DNA from: Ectobius pallidus
Taxonomy: Eukaryota; Arthropoda; Insecta; Blattodea; Ectobiidae
Assembly: GCA_964059195.1 (NCBI GenBank)
Contig: CAXKWD010000005.1
Coordinates: forward strand, 93,571,882 to 93,635,881
Reading direction: 5' to 3'
Length of the DNA: 64,000 nucleotides
A model generated the notes under the pieces. The model had not been told where the DNA came from. It was given only the letters and a program-made list of their open reading frames with translations, and ran no database searches. A program made the position numbers and the translations under genes. Position 1 is the stretch's first letter. Each line of letters starts with the position of its first letter. Shown here one piece after another: positions 10,873 through 21,250 of the stretch.

Positions 10873-11260
10873 TCATTGAATAATTAAGTAAGTGTAGTCA
10901 TTTTGAGGTATCTATAAGCATTATATGCTACTAGTTTATTTTTAATTTTATTTATAACCACTAGAAAATGGCTATATATCCCTATGTGGGCCTAACTTAA
11001 ATATTCCTAAAAACTGAAAACTTTAATTCATATCAATATTCTACAATAATTTGCATATAGGGCACCACAGATTCCAATTCTTCGTACTTAATGGCTATAT
11101 TTGTGCTATTTAATTTATAAAAATGATTCAAGTTGAATTTGTTTATGTATTTGATACTTGACTCATTTCAGGCGATTAGAGACTACTGCTTTATATAAAT
11201 AACAAGTTCGATTAACTATTGCTATGTTGTTCTCATATTTCTTGAGAAACTCACTGAAAC
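10873..11260. other. Unannotated AT-rich stretch
   Basis: No open frame of note and no repeat terminus recognised. Confidence 0.3.
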
Positions 11261-11261
11261 A

Positions 11262-11550
11262 GTTTCTAGTTGTTGTAAAAAGAGATGACCACCACATTTC
11301 TCACAAATGTTGTTGGTACGACTCTCAGTATGCTTCAAACCACAATGAACTCACCTCTTTCGCAAATCTGTTTTCATTATAAGATCCTCTGGACTTTTAA
11401 AGAAGCAGTCTGAGTGCAACCTTTGTTTGGTTTTTACGGCTGGGGAAAGAGCTCTTTGCCAGCAAGAAGAGCTGCCGATCAGACTTCGTACAACATTCTG
11501 TTCCAAGGAAGACATAGTAAAATGCATTCCCGCTTGAGCTGATAATTCTG
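11262..11550 (-). pseudogene. Decayed minus-strand coding remnant with Cys-x2-Cys motifs (possibly piggyBac-like C-terminus)
   Basis: Read on the minus strand, 11355-11547 is open for about 63 codons. A shifted frame after it encodes HCGLKHTESRTNNICEKCGG, a possible zinc-ribbon pattern of the kind found at piggyBac transposase C-termini; another shift gives a Phe/Lys/Tyr-rich end. Taken as an exon instead, the open part is bounded by an acceptor-like TTTATTCAG and a donor-like GTGAGT. Both readings fit, so the call is weak. The strongest visible fact is the sustained minus-strand open frame with unusually coding-like composition. Confidence 0.35.
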
Positions 11551-11712
11551 AATAAACGAAGTGTCCATTAAGTCCGATAACACTTTTCTTAATTTATTAC
11601 AAATGATATAGATTTCATATGTCACATTAAAAAAGAACTCAGATGGTTACGTTTTCAATGTTTGTTTTCACAAAGGCTCGATATGGGAACCACGTGTAAC
11701 TCGAGATATGTC
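11551..11712. other. Short flank with possible transposon terminus
   Basis: The stretch contains GTCCATTAAGTCCGATAACA, in complement similar to 3' ends of some insect mariner-like elements. No matching partner terminus was found. Confidence 0.2.

Positions 11713-11779
<67 letters not shown>
11713..11779. repeat. (TTA)n microsatellite
   Basis: About 22 uninterrupted TTA/ATT units. Confidence 0.95.
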
Positions 11780-11782
<3 letters not shown>

Positions 11783-12420
11783 CGATATAACCAATTATAA
11801 TAAAAATATGTTTTTTACAATATGGAAAAAGGATAGATGCATTGATAAATATATTTCTCTTATCGGATTCATAACGATCAAAATAAAAAGCAGTGGTATA
11901 AAGGTTTTGACGATAGTACAGGTATGAATATTATTTTCTTTATCTGTACTCAGTAGGCTATAACATTTTTCTCTATTCCAGTCTACCGATTTTGGTAACT
12001 GTATCCAAGATCCAACGAAACAGAATATTCGTGTAAAGAAATCCGAGTTTATCTTCATATGCATTATTCATTGCTACTTTGGAGGGGGGGGCGAGGGTCA
12101 TCGCGTGAATTAATTGCGAGGGTTCAGCTAGTAATATGTTATACTGGTATATTTGAGGCCGAATTGAATGTTACTATTAGTTTTATTACCTTTTTTGTAA
12201 GATTTTATTACTGACAGTGAAAATAGCTGCAATTTTCTGTGCATACAAAATGTAATACGTACTTATACTTTCTCCCTTAAAGGTAACATGGTGATTCCAA
12301 AAAATTCGAAATCGCTACAACACTGGAACATGTGTATATTACCAAAACCCGAAGAATTATATCAGTATTTGCATATGTTCGCTTCTATGTTTCGCCTTCC
12401 ATCTTCAACTGCTGTGGGTT
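11780..12420. other. Unannotated AT-rich stretch
   Basis: It contains an 89-codon minus-strand open frame without recognisable domains and a G-run near 12088-12095. No element boundary recognised. Confidence 0.3.
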
Positions 12421-13550
12421 ATGGTACTTTATGAGATTGTGTGTGGGGACGAAAAATGTCTGTCCGTCCGTGTGTCTGTACGTGCCATAACTCAAATACG
12501 CTTTTTCGGACATTCATGAAACTTGGAAAACACATTTATAATGTCCATGGGAAGAACCCTATTGATATTGAACCAAATCGGTTAACAGGTACCGGAGTAA
12601 TGCCAATTTAGTGCCTTTTTAATAGATTATATTTGAAAAGCGCCATAACTCAAATACGCTGTATCGGATTTCCATGAAACTTGGTATACGCATTTATGAT
12701 GTCCATGAGAAGTACCCTGTTGAATTTGAACGTAATCTGTTGACCGGTACCGGATTAAAACCCAATTTAGTGTATATTTTAAAGGCGCAATAACTCAAGT
12801 ACGCTTTATCGGATTTTTATGAAACTTCGAATACGCATTTATAATATACATGGGAAGACGTCTATTGATATTCGACTAGTACCGGAATAATGCCCAATTT
12901 AGTGCATTTTGTGTTACTATATAAGAAGTCGCGATAACTCAAATATGCTTTATTGGATTTTCCTGAAACTTTGTATCTCTAATCCGTGGTGCGACATCCC
13001 CGAAGAGACAAGGCCTACCACCCGAAAGCTGCGTCATCTACCTATAGGCAGATGACAGGATTGAGGGGCATGTGGTCTGCATGCCGACACCCATGGCCGT
13101 TAATGGAGGTTTCCATGACCGGAGCCGCTACTTCTCTATCAAGTAGCTCTTCAATTTGAATCACGAGGCTGAGTGCACCCCTACCAGACCTCTTTACCTC
13201 AGAAAAATCCGAGGAGGTACTGGGGATTGAACCCGGACCGACGGATCCGTAGTTAGTTGACGCTAACCACAAGACCACGCCGGCGGTCGCAACTTTGTAT
13301 ACCCATTTATAATGTACATGGGAAGACGTCTACTGATATTGGACCAAATCGGTAGACTGGTACCGGTACCGGAGTAAAACCCAATTTAGTGTCTATTTTA
13401 TAGACGCGGTAACTCAAATACGCTTTACCGGATTTTTATGAAACTTGGTATACACATTTATAATGTCCATGGCAAGACGACTATTGATATTGGATAAAAT
13501 CGGTTGACCTGTTTCGGAGTAATGCTCAATTTAGTGCCTATTTTATGGTA
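12421..13550 (+). repeat. Tandem array of ~150 bp monomers (five units) with a unique head, interrupted by a SINE
   Basis: A head (TGGTACTTTATGAGATTGTG followed by TCTGTCCGTCCGTGTGTCTG) is followed by five copies of a unit. Each begins near CCATAACTCAAATACGC and contains ATGAAACTTGGTATACGCAT, AATGTCCATGGGAAGA, ACCGGTACCGGA and CCCAATTTAGTG. Units start at about 12485, 12642, 12788, 12930 and 13405; the last interval includes a SINE at 12977-13290. The same head with one unit occurs at 34655-34840, so this is a dispersed element with variable unit number. Coding capacity is not evident; mutations and lengths are not codon-constrained. Confidence 0.75.
12977..13290 (-). mobile_element. tRNA-derived SINE, type S2 (full length)
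   Basis: On the minus strand it starts with a tRNA-like head: GTGGTCTTGTGGTTAGCGTC resembles an A-box region, and GTCCGGGTTCAATCCCC an excellent B-box. The body includes TAGCGGCTCCGGTCATGG and ends with GGTAGGCCTTGTC...GGGATGTCGCACCACGG. A perfect 10 bp TSD, AACTTTGTAT, flanks it (12967-12976 and 13291-13300) and restores the tandem monomer when the SINE is removed. A shorter relative is at 23834-23990. RNA polymerase III transcription from the internal boxes is the expected mode for the family. Confidence 0.85.
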
Positions 13551-13710
13551 ATGTACGTATTCGAAAGAATTTATGAAATGCAAATCAGTTATTGCATAAT
13601 GCATAATCAATTGTTTTACTTGATCTTATAAAGCTTTGGCAATTAAAATACAGTTAGCACTACAGTTAACACTATAGCTTTACATGCGCTTATCCAACTA
13701 GACCGTTAAA
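13551..13710. other. AT-rich spacer
   Basis: No feature recognised apart from short inverted TGCATAAT patches. Confidence 0.25.
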
Positions 13711-13787
13711 CTGGCCCAGATGGCTGAGATGGTAACGTCTTGGCCGCACATTCTGGAGTTCCATGGTTCAAATCCCGAAACCGGCCA
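13711..13787 (+). repeat. tRNA-like sequence (tRNA pseudogene or SINE head)
   Basis: TGGCTGAGATGGTAACG matches an A box and GGTTCAAATCC matches a B box exactly at the usual separation. The ends CTGGCC and GGCC allow only a partial acceptor stem. No convincing anticodon arm or SINE body follows, so I do not call a functional tRNA. Confidence 0.5.
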
Positions 13788-13811
13788 ATTTGACTTTTTT
13801 TGTATTCTGCA

Positions 13812-13885
13812 TATCATAATTGCAATCATAACTGATTAAACAAAAACATACTGGCACTTTGTTACATTAGTTTACCTGATTTTAT
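13812..13885 (+). repeat. Module shared with 37725-37795
   Basis: The stretch containing AATTGCAAT, ACTGATTAA, CTGGCACTTT and CCTGATTTTATT aligns with 37725-37795 over about 70 bp. Both copies lie downstream of the tandem-monomer element, so it may be that element's 3' terminus. The motif CTGGCACTT is the complement of AAGTGCCAG next to the head at 34652. Confidence 0.5.
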
Positions 13886-13984
13886 TATTCTATGAATATT
13901 AATATTCTAAGTAGGATATAGATAGAAATAAAAACTGACAGAATGATTTAATATTGATACGACATTGCTGTAAACGCTGATCAC

Positions 13985-14040
13985 CAGGGCTAGGATTTCT
14001 ATGTAAATACATATTTGTTTTTTTATTAGCCTACAGACAT
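13985..14040 (+). mobile_element. Truncated 5' end of a family A hAT MITE
   Basis: CAGGGCTAGGATTTCTATG matches the family A terminus, but ATGACATGTCAT is replaced by GTAAATACATAT, and no right end is found downstream. Probably a deletion remnant. Confidence 0.5.
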
Positions 14041-14460
14041 TCCTAGGATTCCTGATCAGCATTATACACATTTACAGAGTTATTCTATCCGACGTTTTGA
14101 TCAATGATTCTGTTCTGGAAGTAGATTTCAAGGGCAAAGCGTCTTCCAATCGATAAAATAATAAGCTTATATAGAGTAATGTTATGGTTGAAAATTTTGA
14201 CTCTTGCCGTAATTTAGGTGTCAACTAGAACTCAGTTTATAAACGAAGCTAATTCATAAGACTAAAATAAAAGAACTTCCACATTCATCAACCTATTTCT
14301 TTATTTTAAGGTGTACAATTTTGATAGAAAACTCTACAAACATTTTCAAACTGTTTGGTTGAGAGCCTTTGTTGTTGGAACCGTATTTGGAAACTGAAGA
14401 TTTGTCTCAATATTATTTTTCTTAAATTCTTATAGCAACTCCATTCTGCTCCATCCTGAA
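14041..14460. other. Left flank of the minisatellite
   Basis: On the minus strand the Ala-Glu-rich repeat frame stays open beyond the array for more than 50 codons, to a stop near 14313. That extension has ordinary amino-acid composition. This may be chance or the end of the ancestral exon from which the array grew. Nothing else is recognisable. Confidence 0.3.
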
Positions 14461-17400
14461 TTGTTATGTCCTCCGCTGCTTACTCCTCTCTATCATGAGC
14501 TGATTTCTCCTCCGCTGGTCTACCATGACCTGCAACCTCCTCCACTGCTCTACCATGAGCTGCTATCTCCTCCGCTGCTCTTTCATGAGCTGCTATCTCC
14601 TCCGCTGTTCTATCATGAGCTGCTATCTCCACCGCTGCTCTATCATGAGCTGCTACCTCCTCCGCTGCTCTACCATGAGCTGCTACCTCCTCCGCTGCTC
14701 TATCATGAGCTGCTATCTCCTCCGCTGCTCCATCATGAGCTGATATTTCCACCGCTGCTGTAGAATGAGCAGCTATTTCCTCCGCTGCTCTACCATGAGC
14801 TGCTACCTCCTCCGCTGCTCTACCAAGAGCTGCTACCTCCTCCGCTGCTCTACCAAGAGCTGCTACCTCCTCCGCTGCTCTATCATGAGCTGCATCTCCT
14901 CCGCTGCTCTATCATGAGCTGCTATCTCCTCCACTGCTCTATAATGAGCTGCTACAGCCTTCGCAGCTCTATCATGAGCTGCTATCTCCTCCGCTGCTCC
15001 ATCATGAGCTGCTATTTCCACCGCTGCTGTAGAATGAGCTGCTATCTCCTCCGCTGCCCTATCATGAGCTTCTACCTCCTCCGCTACTCTATCATGAGCT
15101 GCTATCTCCTCCGCTGCTCCATCATGAGCTGCTATCTCCTCCGCTGCTGTAGAATGAGCTGCTATCTCCTCCGCTGCTCTACCATGAGCTGCTACCTACT
15201 TCACTGCTATATCATAGGCTGCTATTTCCTCCGCTGCTCTATCATGAGCTGCTACCTACCCCCTGCTGTATCATGAGGTCTTATCTCCTCCGCTGCACTA
15301 TCATGAGATGCTATCTCCTCCGCTGCACTATCATGAGCTGCTATCTCCTCCGCTGCAGTATCATGAGCTGCTATCTCCTCCGCTGCTCTATTACGAGCTG
15401 CTATCTCCTCCGCTGCTCTATCATAAGCTACTATCCCATCAGCTGCTCTATCATGAGCTGCTACCTCCTCCGCTGCTGTATCATCAGCTTATACCTCCTC
15501 CGCTGCTGTATCATGAGCTGCTATCCCCATCACTGCTATATCATGAGCTGCTATCTCCTCCGCTGCTCTATCTTGATCTGCTATCTCCTCCGCTGCTCTG
15601 TCCTAATCTGCTGACTCATCTCATCTGCGTCTTTCTCCTCTGCCATCACCTCCGCCGCTCCTCTGCCGTCTCCTAAGCCGACTACTCGGCCGTCCCCTAT
15701 TTCCTGCTATTTCCTCCGCGTCTCTATCATGAGCTGTTATCTCCTCCGCTGCTCTATCATGAGCTGCTATCTCCTCCGCTGCTCTATCATGAGCTGCTAT
15801 CTCCTCCGCTGCTCTATTATGAGCTGCTATCTCCTCCGCTGCTCTATTATGAGCTGCTATCTCCTCCGCTGCTCTATTATGAGCTGCTATCTCCACTGCT
15901 GCTCTATCATGAGCTGCTATCTCCACTGCTGCTCTATCATGAGCTGCTATCTCATCCGCTGTTCTATCATGAGCTGCTACCTCCTCCGCTGCTGTATCAT
16001 GAGCTGCTATCACCTCCGCTGCTCTATCATGAGCTGCTATCTCCTACGCTGCTCTATTATGAGCTGCTATCTCCTCCGCTGCTCTACCATGAGCTGCTAC
16101 CTACTACACTGCTATATCATGAGCTACTATTTCCTCCGCTGCTATATCATGAGCTGCTATCTCCTACGCTGCTATATCATGAGCTGCTATCTCCTCCGCT
16201 GCAGTATCATGAGCTGCTATCCCCTCCGCTGCTCTATTATGAGCTGCTATCTCCTCCGCTGCTCTATTATGAGCTGCTATCTCCTCCGCTGCTCTATCAT
16301 GAGCTGCTATCCCATCCGCTGTTCTATCATGAGCTGCTATCACATCCGCTGTTCTATCATGAGCTGCTACCTCCTCCGCTGCTGTATCATGAGCTGCTAT
16401 CTCCTCCGCCGCTCTATCATGAGCTGCTATCTCCTCCGCTGCTCTATTATGAGCTGCTATCTCCTCCGCTGCTCTACCATGAGCTGCTACCTACTTCACT
16501 GCTATATCATGAGCTACTATTTCCTCCGCTGCTCTATCATGAGCTGCTATCTCCTCCGCTGCTCTATCATGAGCTGCTATCTCCTCCGCTGCAGTATCAT
16601 GAGCTACTATCTCCTCCGCTGCTCTATTAAGAGCTGCTATCTCCTCCGCTGTTCTATCATAAGCTACTATCCCATCAGATGCTCTATCAGGAGCTGCTAC
16701 CTCCTCCGCTGCTGTATCATCAGCTTCTACCTTCTCCGCTGCTGTATCATGGACTGCTATCTCCTTCAATGCTATATCATGAGCTGCTATCTCCTCCGCT
16801 GCTCTATCATGACCTGCTACCTTCCACACTGCTGTATCATGAGCTGCTATCTCCTCCGCTGCTCTATCATGAGCTGCTATCTCCCCCGCTGCTCTATCAT
16901 GAGCTGCTATCTCCTCCGCTGCAGTATCATGAGCTGCTATCTCCTCCGCTGCTCTATTACGAGCTGCTATCTCCTCCGCTGCTCTATCATGAGCTGCCAT
17001 CCCATCAGCTACTCTATCATCAGCTTCTATATCCTCCGCTGCTGTATCATGAGCTGCTATCTCCTCCGATGCTATATCATGAGCTGCTGTCTTTTCCACT
17101 GCTGTATCATGAGCTGCTATCTACTCCGCTGCTCTATTATGAGTTGCTATCTCCTCCGCTGCTCTATTATGAGCTGCTATCCCATCCGTTGCTCTATCAT
17201 GAGCTGCTATCTCCTCCGTTGCTCTATCATGAGGTGCTACCTCCTCCGCTGCTGTATCATCAGCTGCTATCTCCTCCGCTGCAGTATCATGAGCTGCTAT
17301 CTCCTCCGCTGTTCTATCATGAGCGGCTACCTCCACCGCTGTATCATGAGGAGCTATCTCCTCCGCTGCTCTATCATGAGCTGCTATCTCCTCCGCAGCT

Positions 17401-19560
17401 GTATCATGAGCTGTTTCTCCTCCGCTGCTCTATTATGAACTGCTATCTCCTCCGCTGCTCTATTATGAGCAGCTATCTCCTCCGCTGCTCTATCACGAGC
17501 TGCTATCCCATCCGTTGCTCTATCATGAGCTGCTACCTCCTCCGCAGCTCTATCATGAGCTGCTACCTCTTCCGCCGCTCTATCATGAGCTGCTATCTCC
17601 TCCGATGCTCCATCATAAGCTGCTATCTCCTCAGCTGCTGTAGAATGAGCTGCTATCTCCTCCCCTGCTCTACCATGAGCTGCTATCTCCTCCGCTGCTC
17701 TATCATGAGCTGCTATCCCAACCGTTGCTCTATCATGAGCTGCTACCTCCTTCGCTGCTCTATCATGAGTTGCTACCTATTCCGCTGCTCTATCATGAGC
17801 TGCTATCTCCTCCGCTGCTCCATCATGAGCTGCTATCTCCTCCGCTGCTGTAGAATGAGCTGCTATCTCCTCCGCTGCTCTACTATGAGCTGCTACCTAA
17901 TTCGCTGCTCTATCATGAGCTGCTATCTCCTCCGCTGCTGTATCATGAGCTGCTATCTCCTCCGCTGCTTTATCATGTACTGCTATCTTCTCCGCTGCAG
18001 TATCATGAGCTGCTATCTCCTCCGCTGCAGTATCATGAGCTGCTATCTCTTCCGCTTCTCTGTTATGAGCTGCTATCTCCTCCGATGCTCTATCATGAGT
18101 TGCTATCCCATCCGCTGCTCTATCATGAGCTGCTACTTCCTTCGCTGCTCTACCATGTGCTGCTACCTCTTTCGCTGATCTACCATGAGCTCCTATCTCC
18201 TTCGCTGCTCTATCATGATCTGCTATCTCCTCTGCCGCTCTATCATGAGCTGGTACCTCCTCCGATGCTGTATCATGAGCTGCTATCTCCTCCGCTGCTC
18301 TATCATGAGCTGCTACCTCCTCCGCTGCTGTATCATGAGCTGCTATCCCATCCGCTGCTCTATCATGAGCTGCTACCTCCTCCGCTGCTTTACCATGAGC
18401 TGCTACCTCCTCCTGTGCTCTACCATGAGCTTCTATCTTCTTCGCTGCTCTTTCATGAGCTACTATCTCTTCCGCAGCTCTATCTTGAGCTGCTATCCCA
18501 TCCGTTGCTCTATCATGAGCTGCTACCCCCTCCGCAGCTCTATCATGAGCTGCTACCTCTTCCGCTGCTCTATCATGAGCTGCTATCTCCTCCGATGCTC
18601 CATCATGAGCTGCTATCTCCTCCGCTGCTGTAGAATGAGCTGCTATCTCCTCCCCTTCTCTACCATGAGCTGCTATCTCCTCCGCTGCTCTATCATGAGC
18701 TGCTGTCTCGTCCACTGCTCTACCATGAGCTGCTATTTCCTCTGCTTCTCTATCATGAGCTGTTATCTCTTCCGCTCCTCTATCATGTGCTGCTGTCTGC
18801 TCCGCTGCTCTACCATGAGCTGCTATCTTCTCCACTCCTCTGCCACGAGCTGTTATCTCTTCTGCTCCTCTATCATGAGCTGCTTTTTCCTCCGCTTCTC
18901 TATCATGAGCTGTTATCTCTTCCGCTCCTCTATCATGAGCTACTATCTTCTCCACTGTTACTTACTCCGCTGTTATCACCTTTGCTCCTCTATCATGAGC
19001 TGCTATCTTCTCCACTTCTCTACCATGAGCTGTTATCTCCTCCACTCCTCTACCATGAGCTGCTATCTCCTCCACTTTTACCTACTCCGTTGCTGTCTCC
19101 TCCGCTGCTCTAACATGAGCTGCGCTCTCCTCCACTCCTCTACCATGAGCTGCTATCTCCTCGCTGTTACGTACACTGCTGCTATCTCCTCCGCTGCTCT
19201 ACTGTGAGCTGGTATCTCCTCCACTGCTCTACCATGAGCTGCTATTTCCTCCGCTTCTCTATCATGATCTGTTATCTCTTCCGCTGCTCTATCATGAGTT
19301 GCTGTCTCTTCCGCTGCTCTACCATGAGCTGTTATTTCCTCCGCTTCTCTATCATGAGCTGTCATCTCTTCCGCTCCTCTATCATAAGCTGCTATCTCCT
19401 CCACTTCTCTACCATGAGCTGCTATTTCCTCCGCGTCTCTATCATGAGCTGTTATCTCTTCCGCTGCTCTACCGTGAGCTGCTATCTCCTCCGCTGCTCT
19501 GTTATGAGCTGCTATCTCCTCCGCTGCTCTATCTTGATCTGCTATCTCCTCCGCTGCTCT
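14461..19560. repeat. 30 bp minisatellite, about 170 units, 5.1 kb
   Basis: The consensus unit begins ATGAGCTGCTATCTCCTCCG and ends CTGCTCTATC. The period is an exact 30 bases over most of the array, so frames are preserved. Frames without stops exist on both strands: plus-strand readings give MSCYLLRCSI or LYHELLSPPL repeats, the minus strand gives AAEEIAAHDR. Substitutions fall at all codon positions in every frame, and several frame changes occur (for example near 17337 and 18960). I therefore see no sign of purifying selection on a protein. The minus strand is markedly purine-rich. Longer-period order and an internal copy of the right border are reported separately. This is not CRISPR: units are contiguous with no spacers. 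Confidence 0.95.
15600..15705. repeat. Internal copy of the array's right border
   Basis: The non-repeat sequence from TCCTAATCTGCTGACTCATC to ACTCGGCCGTCCCCTAT is the same as 19561-19660. It interrupts the minisatellite, after which 30 bp units resume. This shows that a block containing array plus border was duplicated, for example by unequal crossing over, or that the assembly joined two copies. Confidence 0.85.
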
Positions 19561-20078
19561 GTCCTAATCTGCTGACTCATCTCATCTGCGTCTTTCTCCT
19601 CTGCCATCACCTCCGCCGCTCCTCTGCCGTCTCCTAAGCCGACTACTCGGCCGTCCCCTATGCCAAATCCCCTGCCGAATTCTCGACCGTCTCCTATACC
19701 GACTCCTTGGCCTCTCCTAGACCGTCTTCTATGCCGACTCCCCGGCCGATTCCTCGACCGTCCCCTATACCGGGTCCTCTGCCGAATCTGCTGTCTCCTC
19801 TCCCGACTCTGCCGTCTCCTCTGCTGTCTTCTCTCCCGACTCTGCTGTCTCCTCTTCTGTCTTTTCTGCCGCGCTATCCTAATATCCTGGAACCTCTGTA
19901 GCGCTATCCTATACTGCTCTTTCCTATGCTGGTCTGTAACAAACTGTTGTATCTCCTCCTGATGACTTCTACATCTCTCTACCCCGAGCTGCTCTCTCCT
20001 TTCTCGCGCTATCCTACGTCGTTCCATCCAAGGCAGCTCCATCCAAAGCTCATATAACCTCTCTGGCTCTATACGGAT
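19542..20078 (-). CDS. Arg/Glu/Gln-rich exon-like open frame bordering the minisatellite
   Basis: On the minus strand an open frame begins right after a splice-acceptor-like CCCAAATTTCAG (exon start at 20078) and runs for 178 codons to a TAG inside the first minisatellite unit. An internal ATG is at 20042. The N-terminal ~70 residues are ordinary charged sequence (ELWMELPWMERRRIAR near the start), predicted helical. The middle is an Arg-Gln-rich repeat (RERRQQ), and the end is Gly-rich (GIGDGR). The C-terminal half is itself repetitive at DNA level (AGGAGACAGCAG-like units). No known domain was recognised. It could be an exon of a host gene whose repeat region expanded into the array, or simply purine-rich repetitive DNA. 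Confidence 0.35.
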   Translation of the reverse strand: MRIEPERLYELWMELPWMERRRIARERREQLGVERCRSHQEEIQQFVTDQHRKEQYRIALQRFQDIRIARQKRQKRRQQSRERRQQRRRQSRERRQQIRQRTRYRGRSRNRPGSRHRRRSRRGQGVGIGDGREFGRGFGIGDGRVVGLGDGRGAAEVMAEEKDADEMSQQIRTEQRRR

Positions 20079-20856
20079 CTGAAATTTGGGTTATGTAAAA
20101 CAATCATATTATGAGCAATGCTCTGTAGAAGCGAAACTAGATTCTGTTTTCGACTTTTCAGAACAAAATACTCATTATATTCGAGAACAAGGTAGACCTA
20201 CAGAGAAAACTTTTCAGACAATAACGAGATGAATGAAAGGGGAATGAAGGACATATTTAGTGATGAAATTCAACTTCTATATAACCTAACACCTAATAAT
20301 CATGTAGAAATGGCTGGGCAGAACTCGTAGCTCGAAGAGCACAGTTTCGTGCAAGTTATTGAGGACCTAGACACAGAGGGGAGAATTATCTAATATATTC
20401 AAAAGACCCGCCCCAGGGAGATTGGAAAGAGACAAAGAGCTTAAGCAGAAGAAACTAGGATGATGAAGATATTTTTGTTGAAAGTTTTTTATTGTTCTAC
20501 CGAAGGAATAAGCTGTCAAAATCTACATCCCATGTTTTAGGCTAAAGCCATGCTGTGCATACTTGATACATCAATAGCTATTCACCTCTTCTTAGAATTC
20601 TTGAAACTCTATATAATATTTATAATTGAGTAATATGGTATCATATTTGTCAATATTAGCAAATAGTATGCTAGCCATAAATCTGTGATATGTGACTTAG
20701 TTTCTGGTTAGAGACTTTGATGGTGGTATACGTTGTTGAGATTAACCCGAATAAACATTTCAGAAATGTATGAAAACGAACTCTTCTTAATGTACTCATA
20801 TCAAGTATTAAAAAATCTCTCCAGGGTATTGATTCGCAGAAATATATACTTCTTTA
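20079..20856. other. Unannotated stretch
   Basis: A faint LINE C-terminus-like sequence on the plus strand at about 20306-20450 (GRTRSSKS..., then APGRLERDKE) is too broken to call. Otherwise AT-rich without features. Confidence 0.25.
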
Positions 20857-21040
20857 GTTTAAATCAGGGGTGCTCAAACGGTCGATCGCGATCGACAAGT
20901 CGATCGCGAGTGCTTTTTGAGTAGATCTCGAGAAGAAAAAAAATTTTAATAAGTAGGTAGGTAACTAATAAAATAACACTGCTTGCGGCAAAAGGTGGCT
21001 TTATCAAAGGAACGCGCGGCACTTGTCAAAGAAAAGCCGC

Positions 21041-21082
21041 GTTGTTTCTAGACTAGACAGTGGAGTCTAGTCTAGAAACAAC
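21041..21082. promoter_or_regulatory. Perfect 18 bp hairpin in the hAT 5' region
   Basis: The arm GTTGTTTCTAGACTAGAC at 21041-21058 is exactly complementary to 21065-21082, with a 6-base loop. It lies 170 bp upstream of the transposase ATG, in GC-richer leader or promoter sequence. The function is unknown; transposase binding or transcript structure are possibilities. Confidence 0.75.
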
Positions 21083-21250
21083 GAGAGACAGTACAGTCTA
21101 GTTTCGGGCGGCGCGTTTGACGGGAACATTCGAGACTTTCGTTCACGCCGATATAAATGTTGCGCCTGCAGGAATTGGAGTCATTCTGAATTGTAACTTG
21201 ATGGCGATACTACGTCGATAAGTACAAAGTTTATTATTAAATAGTGGAAA

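Noticed and set aside
13711..13787. Functional tRNA gene
   Set aside because: A and B boxes are good, but the acceptor stem pairs only partly and no proper anticodon arm could be folded by eye.
15729..18178. Very long plus-strand open frames encoding Cys-rich or Leu/Pro-rich decapeptide repeats
   Set aside because: They follow automatically from a 30 bp stop-free unit. Several frames on both strands are open at once, and substitutions show no codon-position bias.
14461..19560. CRISPR-like regular repeat array
   Set aside because: Units are contiguous with no spacers, and the setting is a eukaryotic genome rich in insect transposons.
20306..20460. Possible LINE C-terminus on the plus strand
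   Set aside because: Only short, scattered resemblance across shifting frames; not enough to separate from chance.
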